From Methanosarcinales archaeon (lineage in GTDB: Archaea > Halobacteriota > Methanosarcinia > Methanosarcinales > EX4572-44), in the NCBI GenBank assembly GCA_004212095.1, contig RXIJ01000074.1, positions 1 through 9,684 of the forward strand: a DNA stretch of 9,684 nt. Reading direction: 5' to 3'. Under the pieces are notes generated by a model. The model did no database searches, was not told the origin of the DNA, and saw nothing but the letters and a program-made list of their open reading frames with translations. Position 1 is the stretch's first letter; every line of letters starts with the position of its first letter. Both the position numbers and the translations under genes were made by a program. Positions 5,325-9,684 of the stretch are shown in pieces.

Positions 5325-8051
5325 TTAATAGTTGATGCGGCTTTCACCATTTACTTTTTCAACATGTATGATGTGGTCGCAGTGTTCGTTGAAGGTGTCA
5401 TCATGGCTTATGATGAAAAGCTGTTTGAAGCCGTGTATATTTCGTATTTGTTCCGAGAGTTTTTCTCTTCGCTGCACATCAAGGTTCTGGGTTGGCTCAT
5501 CAAGGAATACCACATCGCTTTTGGAGATTACTTTGATAAGCGATAGTCGCGTTGCAAGTGCTGCGCTCATTTGCTCTCCACCGCTAAGCTGCGAAAAATT
5601 GCGTTCTTCTCCCCCCTCTATAACCGATATATTGTACTCTCCGTTCCAGTGAAGTTCCAGTGAATAATCGTTCATGATTTCACAGTAGGCGTTTGTAGCT
5701 TCGGATGCGATTTCGTTTATCAGTTCAAGGACTACGAGCTGGCCCGAACGGTTGAGAAGATCTCTTATAAAGGTCACGTAAGAATAGAACTCTTGTTCTT
5801 GTTTCAGTCTTTGTTTATTTCCTGTTAGTTCGTTAAGTTTTGATTCCATTGTTAAAAGGCTCTGCTGTTTTGTGTCAGACTGCTTGATTTTTTCATTGTA
5901 GGTGCTTTTCCGGGCACTTAGCTTCTTCCCGAGTTCATCCAGTTCTTTTGTTACCTGTTGAAATTCCGTTTCACTGAAACTTGAGTGGAGAGCTTGATTT
6001 AGTATTTGCTCTTTTTTAACTTCCACTTCTTCTTTTTCGAGTGCGTTTAGCATGCTGTCACGCTCTTCCGTAAGCTCGACTTTTCTTTCCGCGATCGGTT
6101 TGTTTCGTAGATATGTTTCGTAAGCGATTTTTAGTTTTTTTGTTTTATTTTCTATTACTGTTATTGTTGCACTCAATCCTGCGTATTTCTTTGAGAAAAT
6201 AGTATTGTGTTCTTTTAACTCCTGCTCTTTCTCGCTTATTTGCTGCTGTATACCTGATAGCGTTCCAAGTTCTCTTTGTTTTGCATTTATCAGTGTTTCA
6301 ATACTTTTTAGCTGTGTTTTAGCATCGCCAAGTGCTTCAAGCTGTGTTTTTCGTCTGGTGATGATTTGTTCCACTTTTTTGACTTCGCTTTTTTCTCCTG
6401 ATAATGCTTTGATATATTGCTGGAATTTTGTTGATAATTCACCCAGTTCCAGTGTGTTTTCTTTGAGTTTGCCAGGTATCTGTGTCAGTTTGTCAATTTC
6501 TTCCTGTGCACCCGTTATCAAAGCATCTTTTTGAGTTATTTGCCCAGATGGATCGTGAAGTGTACTAAGTTCTTCCTGAAACGTTGATAATTCTATTTTA
6601 AGGGTGTTTAGTATTGTTTGCCGCTTATTAATCTCTTCTGTAAAATAGGTGCGAAAATCTGTAACTGCTTCACATTTAACACCAGGTAGTATTGGGCAGA
6701 GGTTTTTTTCCCCTACCTGTTTTGATTTTTTTTTAAGCTCACTTGCTTCAGAGTTTGTGATTGCAATGGAACGTGATACCTTTTCAACCTCTTTTTTTAG
6801 GTGTTCCTGTTTTTGTGAGAGTGGTAAAAGAAGGCTTTTTTCTTTTCCAAGTATGTTTATTTTGCTATTTAATTCAGAAAATCGTCTCTGTTCTTTTTGC
6901 AGAGTGGTTTTTTCAAAGATGAGCTGTTGCAGTGGTTCTTTTAATTCCCGCTGTACCAGATCGATTTCTTGCTGCAGTGTTTGTTGTTTTTGCACCCCTG
7001 GCAGTAACTGCTCTTTTTCTGTTTTCAGTCGCGAGACTTCCTGATCAAGCGATTGTCCTCTTTTCTGTTTGTCCCAAAGGATTGCAAAATCGTTTTTAAG
7101 TGAGAGTATTTTCTGTTCATCCTTGTTTCGATCTTCTCTTCGAATATAAAGGTGTTTTAAAGTATTTTCACTCTCTTCATATTCATTTTTTTTATCAGCA
7201 AGTTCGAAGACTACTTTTTCTGCTGCATCCGCACTTTTAATGTCTTTATATAGTCGTGCCAGCTGTTTTTTTGTTGCAGCAATAGATATCTCGAGCCTGT
7301 GGATATGATCTTCGAGCTCACCAATGCTTTTTTGCTTCTTATCGAGATTCTCTTTTCTCTTTTTAAGTTGTTCAAGTTTGCTCTCTATCTGCTGCATTTC
7401 TTTTGAGAGCTCTTTTATCTGCTTTTGAAAGTCTGCATGTTCTTTTTTTAGTTGCTTGTAGTCTCTGGTCTCTGTTTGAAGTACAAGCTTTTCTTTTTCA
7501 AGGCCTGTAATCTCCTCTTTTACAGCATTTATTGCAGGCAGCAGATTCGTGTAAGCTTTTCTGTACTCATCAACTCCAAGCACTTCATCGAATACCATTT
7601 TTCTTGCTGAAGACGTCTGTGCAAAGGCAGTTGTAAACGTGCCTTGCGAAACCCCGATTGTGTTTTCAAAAATGGATCGGAGTTCCTTTGAACCAGTTAC
7701 ATGGGAAAATATATGGTCAACGAGCCAATCATACACATCCTTTTTGCCACTAATACTTCCGAGTGGTGTTACAAGTCGTACATCACTTCCTCCGACTTTT
7801 CGTGTGAGAATGTAGCTGATTTCATCGTCTGCGACAAAAACAATCTCAACACTACCGGTTTTTGCACCTCTCCGAAGAAAATCGCGTTCAGGGTAAGGTA
7901 GCGCATCAAAAAGCGCATAACCGACTGCTTCGAGAATAGTGGTTTTGCCGTGACCATTATCGCCAGCGATACCATTGATACCTGCTTTGAACTCTATTGT
8001 GGAATCACTGTACGATTTAATGTTTTTAAGTCGAAGCCGTGTGAGAATCAC
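5325..8051 (-). CDS. rad50: Rad50 ATPase (SMC-like DNA double-strand break repair protein)
   Basis: The ATPase and tether of the Mre11-Rad50 complex, which recognises and processes DNA ends. The 908 residues have the full ABC/SMC layout: Walker A GDNGHGKT (30-37), Q-loop Q136 in GVSQGTF, a long coiled coil (about 170-750), signature LSGGEQ (822-827), Walker B VVFLDEPT (847-854, D851 and E852), D-loop QNLD (855-858) and the switch His in ISHDD (H883). At the hook apex the usual CxxC is replaced by C452-PILPGVK-C460. A repeated KEx(2)LLP...KQ...L..E unit occurs at about 346-363 and 403-422 in the first coiled-coil arm. Translation starts at GTG (8051), which overlaps the mre11 TGA by 4 nt (GTGA), with GAGGTGG just upstream, so the genes are coupled. 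nurA and herA are not adjacent. Confidence 0.97.
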   Translation of the reverse strand: MILTRLRLKNIKSYSDSTIEFKAGINGIAGDNGHGKTTILEAVGYALFDALPYPERDFLRRGAKTGSVEIVFVADDEISYILTRKVGGSDVRLVTPLGSISGKKDVYDWLVDHIFSHVTGSKELRSIFENTIGVSQGTFTTAFAQTSSARKMVFDEVLGVDEYRKAYTNLLPAINAVKEEITGLEKEKLVLQTETRDYKQLKKEHADFQKQIKELSKEMQQIESKLEQLKKRKENLDKKQKSIGELEDHIHRLEISIAATKKQLARLYKDIKSADAAEKVVFELADKKNEYEESENTLKHLYIRREDRNKDEQKILSLKNDFAILWDKQKRGQSLDQEVSRLKTEKEQLLPGVQKQQTLQQEIDLVQRELKEPLQQLIFEKTTLQKEQRRFSELNSKINILGKEKSLLLPLSQKQEHLKKEVEKVSRSIAITNSEASELKKKSKQVGEKNLCPILPGVKCEAVTDFRTYFTEEINKRQTILNTLKIELSTFQEELSTLHDPSGQITQKDALITGAQEEIDKLTQIPGKLKENTLELGELSTKFQQYIKALSGEKSEVKKVEQIITRRKTQLEALGDAKTQLKSIETLINAKQRELGTLSGIQQQISEKEQELKEHNTIFSKKYAGLSATITVIENKTKKLKIAYETYLRNKPIAERKVELTEERDSMLNALEKEEVEVKKEQILNQALHSSFSETEFQQVTKELDELGKKLSARKSTYNEKIKQSDTKQQSLLTMESKLNELTGNKQRLKQEQEFYSYVTFIRDLLNRSGQLVVLELINEIASEATNAYCEIMNDYSLELHWNGEYNISVIEGGEERNFSQLSGGEQMSAALATRLSLIKVISKSDVVFLDEPTQNLDVQRREKLSEQIRNIHGFKQLFIISHDDTFNEHCDHIIHVEKVNGESRINY
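6672..6698 (-). other. Non-canonical Rad50 hook codons (C-x7-C)
   Basis: These bases encode C452 to C460 of Rad50, read as CPILPGVKC. In canonical Rad50 a CxxC pair from each of two proteins jointly holds one zinc at the coiled-coil tip. Here seven residues separate the cysteines and two prolines shape the turn. The position, midway along the coiled coil, shows that it is the hook. Confidence 0.75.
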
Positions 8052-9340
8052 GTAACACCACCTCTCATAAAAGGAAGCATACCAACATTGTTTTCTTCCT
8101 GTGCGTGCTTTTTATGCAGTTGTATCTGGTCAAAGCTCTGTTTTAACCATCGAATAATCTCTTTTTCATTAATTCGCTGCAAAGCAAGTTTTTTTGCTTC
8201 AACGGTGTCACTTACAACCTGTTTTGCATATAATTTGTATCGCCCATCCTGAAGTATTTGTTCTCTTAATATCTTTGTTTCTATCTGTTCCCTGCTCATG
8301 CCAACAATATCGCTTTCGTGAACAGTATAGCAATCATTGGTCTGTTTGATGTGAACATCAGCGTAGAGGCAACCAAATCTCTTTTTGACCATCTCTCTTA
8401 GTTCAGGAAGAGAGACATCTTTTTTAGGAAAATTGAGATTGCCCCACAAGGTCAGTTCAACAATCGGAGAGAGTTTGGAGTCAACAGGTGTCTCACTTTC
8501 TACTATCGATTGGACAAGCAAAGATAGCTCGTTTGGTGTCTTTACACTGCTAATATTACCTGAAAGCCGCCTGAATGGACGTGTTGGAATTGTTACAAGC
8601 TCTGCACCGCTATCGGTTACATGGTAAAATCCTTTTTTAAGTCCATATTCATTAAGCGAAAAAAGTTCCAGGCTCCCGCCATTGTATACCCAGTGGTCAT
8701 ACTCGTACTGATTGTGGTAATGCCCAAGTGCAAGATAATTAACACACTCGTGAAGGGGAAGTAATGCGCTATATGGTATCTCACCTGCAACAACATTTCG
8801 AGCCTGTTCCTCCATACCAAAGTGCATGGTGAGCACAGTAAACCGATTAGTGCCCTGATTGATTTTTTGTATCTCTCTATCAATGAGCGGGATACTTTGC
8901 ATAGTAGATGCACCAAGATAGCCTACACCAAATACCCGACAATCGCCAACATCTATGTAATCAAGTTTTAAGCCACCATACCATGTTGAGTTCAGCAACC
9001 GAAGCATCCCCTGTGATTCCAGAATCTGAAGCCAGCTGTTTCGATCTCTCTGGTATGCAAGGTCATGGTTGCCCTCAATCGCAATCACTGGGATAGGGGC
9101 ACGTCCAAGTGATTTACATTCGTCCTGTAACCACGAGAGCACGTTATATGCCTGGAGATATGTAGGTGCATTGATATTGCGCTTTTCAAAAAGATCTCCT
9201 GCAATCAAAATAAAATCCACATTATTCTCAAGTCCATACGTAATGAAAGCTTTGAACGTTGTAGCAAAATCCACAAACCGCTCATGCAAACCATACTGTA
9301 CATACCCAAGATGAAAATCACTGCCATGAATAAAATTCAT
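8048..9340 (-). CDS. mre11: Mre11 nuclease of the Mre11-Rad50 complex
   Basis: A manganese-dependent nuclease (calcineurin-like phosphoesterase fold) that works with Rad50 to open and resect DNA ends. I place the start at the ATG at 9340, giving 430 residues beginning MNFIHGSDFHLGY. An in-frame ATG at 9382 would add a hydrophobic stretch (MFLTLSLYLYLLIR) unlike any Mre11. All five phosphoesterase motifs are present: D8 and H10 in SDFHLG, D49 in GDLFEKRN, N91-H92 in GNHD, H173 in TMHFGM, and H207 and H209 in GHYH. The active site therefore looks complete. The C-terminal part, after about 270, is the DNA-binding and Rad50-binding region, ending in a charged helix. No ribosome-binding site precedes 9340. 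The gene is promoter-proximal to rad50 and overlaps it by 4 nt. Confidence 0.95.
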   Translation of the reverse strand: MNFIHGSDFHLGYVQYGLHERFVDFATTFKAFITYGLENNVDFILIAGDLFEKRNINAPTYLQAYNVLSWLQDECKSLGRAPIPVIAIEGNHDLAYQRDRNSWLQILESQGMLRLLNSTWYGGLKLDYIDVGDCRVFGVGYLGASTMQSIPLIDREIQKINQGTNRFTVLTMHFGMEEQARNVVAGEIPYSALLPLHECVNYLALGHYHNQYEYDHWVYNGGSLELFSLNEYGLKKGFYHVTDSGAELVTIPTRPFRRLSGNISSVKTPNELSLLVQSIVESETPVDSKLSPIVELTLWGNLNFPKKDVSLPELREMVKKRFGCLYADVHIKQTNDCYTVHESDIVGMSREQIETKILREQILQDGRYKLYAKQVVSDTVEAKKLALQRINEKEIIRWLKQSFDQIQLHKKHAQEENNVGMLPFMRGGVT

Positions 9341-9436
9341 TCTAATCAGGAGATACAAATACAAAGAAAGTGTTAAAAACATATCGATAAAAGTTTCAGC
9401 CCATTTTACATAATTATTTTGAAGCCGTGTCCAAGT

Positions 9437-9450
9437 ATATTAAAAAATGA
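9437..9450 (-). promoter_or_regulatory. Putative TATA box for mre11-rad50
   Basis: The minus strand reads TTTTTTAATATA, a good archaeal box A, and would start transcription near 9415, about 75 nt ahead of the mre11 ATG. It forms the loop of the CCAAGT/ACTTGG inverted repeat, so a protein binding that repeat would cover the TATA box. A weaker candidate, GTTTTTAA near 9375, would give a nearly leaderless mRNA, which the missing ribosome-binding site would favour. Confidence 0.35.
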
Positions 9451-9463
9451 CTTGGGTCAAATT

Positions 9464-9495
9464 GCGACAGCATGGGGCATGCCCTGTACTGTCGC
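9464..9495. repeat. Hairpin with GCGACAG/CTGTCGC arms and inner palindrome
   Basis: The seven-base arms 9464-9470 and 9489-9495 are exact complements. The 18-base loop holds the palindrome GGGCATGCCC (9475-9484), and GCATG/CATGC (9470-9474 with 9478-9482) offers an alternative fold. It lies between the two divergent promoters. It could be an operator, an extragenic palindrome or a relic of a mobile element. Confidence 0.65.
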
Positions 9496-9596
9496 TTTGT
9501 TATCCGGTCTTATTCAAAAATCTAAAAATTTGAGGGACATTCAGGAATCACTGGACATAAAAGTAGTAAAATGACAAAAATATATACGCATGCAAG

Positions 9597-9659
9597 TAAC
9601 AGGGATATATGTAAGATTAAAAGTCCGCTGGGTACCTTACAGATAAAAAGGAGGAGCAA
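9597..9659 (+). promoter_or_regulatory. Promoter and leader of the right-edge gene, also present as an inverted copy at 5144-5253
   Basis: GGATATAT (9603-9610) is a likely TATA box, placing the transcription start around 9630-9635 and giving a leader of about 30 nt. GGAGGAG (9650-9656) is a strong ribosome-binding site. Its spacing of 6 nt to the ATG at 9663, against 3 nt to the ATG at 9660, favours 9663. The inverted copy at 5165 also has its ATG at the position matching 9663. Confidence 0.65.
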
Positions 9660-9662
9660 ATG

Positions 9663-9684
9663 ATGATTGAAGATGTTCGACCAG
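9663..9684 (+). CDS. Start of an unidentified gene, cut by the window edge
   Basis: Only MIEDVRP and one base of the next codon are visible, preceded by a strong ribosome-binding site and a TATA box. The family cannot be named from seven residues. Conservation of this start, with its leader and promoter, in an inverted copy beyond rad50 shows that it is a real start and probably belongs to a duplicated gene family or a mobile unit. An ATG at 9660 in the same frame would add one Met. Confidence 0.6.

Larger units (their letters stand above)
9341..9659. other. Divergent intergenic region between mre11 and the right-edge gene
   Basis: About 320 bases with no supported gene. They contain candidate promoters for mre11 (leftward) and for the right-edge gene (rightward), a CCAAGT/ACTTGG inverted repeat around an AT-rich loop (9431-9436 with 9450-9455), and a large hairpin (9464-9495). 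A 28-codon open frame starting at 9448 runs through that hairpin and is not convincing. Confidence 0.6.

Noticed and set aside
9341..9382. Mre11 start at 9382 with a hydrophobic N-terminal extension
   Set aside because: The extension is unlike Mre11 and would suggest a membrane segment; starting at 9340 puts the catalytic D8 and H10 at the usual distance from the N-terminus.
9448..9534. 28-codon open frame on the plus strand
   Set aside because: It lacks a ribosome-binding site, runs through a hairpin and resembles no known peptide.

Overview
The window most likely comes from an archaeon, probably a euryarchaeote related to methanogens. This rests on an archaeal-type mre11-rad50 pair, a DUF134/Mrp/NifX-like iron-sulfur gene set, a DUF5714 protein (a family I associate with methanogens), and promoters that look like archaeal TATA boxes, two of them spaced for leaderless transcripts. 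Taxonomy is inference; no rRNA or other marker is present.

Layout from left to right. (1) 1-778, minus: the N-terminal part of an AT-rich N6-adenine DNA methyltransferase of the type III Mod kind, running off the left edge. (2) 779-1232: non-coding, with one strong GNRA-type hairpin. (3) 1233-3195, plus: a tight three-gene operon made of a DUF134 regulator, an Mrp/NBP35 P-loop ATPase and a NifX/NifB-type protein with an unusual Gly-rich, coiled-coil tail. (4) 3196-5324: an AT-rich accessory segment. It holds an HNH-endonuclease gene with one in-frame TGA (3515-4183, minus), a Cys-rich DUF5714 gene (4367-5068, minus), GC-richer structured spacers after each, and a decayed copy of another gene's promoter and 5' end (5144-5253, minus). 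(5) 5325-9340, minus: mre11 then rad50, translationally coupled, forming the double-strand-break repair complex. (6) 9341-9684: a divergent intergenic region with a large hairpin and the promoter and first codons of a gene leaving the right edge.

The operon at 1233-3195 looks like a unit for iron-sulfur or metal-cofactor handling. Mre11 and Rad50 work as one nuclease/ATPase complex; the usual archaeal partners HerA and NurA are not in the window. The methyltransferase, the HNH gene and DUF5714 are probably acquired cargo.

The points most worth a second look are these. About 70-110 bp around a promoter and start codon occur as diverged inverted copies on both sides of mre11-rad50, and the left copy carries a CGA-to-TGA nonsense change. 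The HNH gene stays open on both sides of a single TGA that sits inside an 11-bp perfect stem-loop. The Rad50 hook is C-x7-C rather than CxxC. The NifX-like protein appears fused to a DUF5320-like tail. DUF134 contains an exact 21-bp in-frame tandem duplication.
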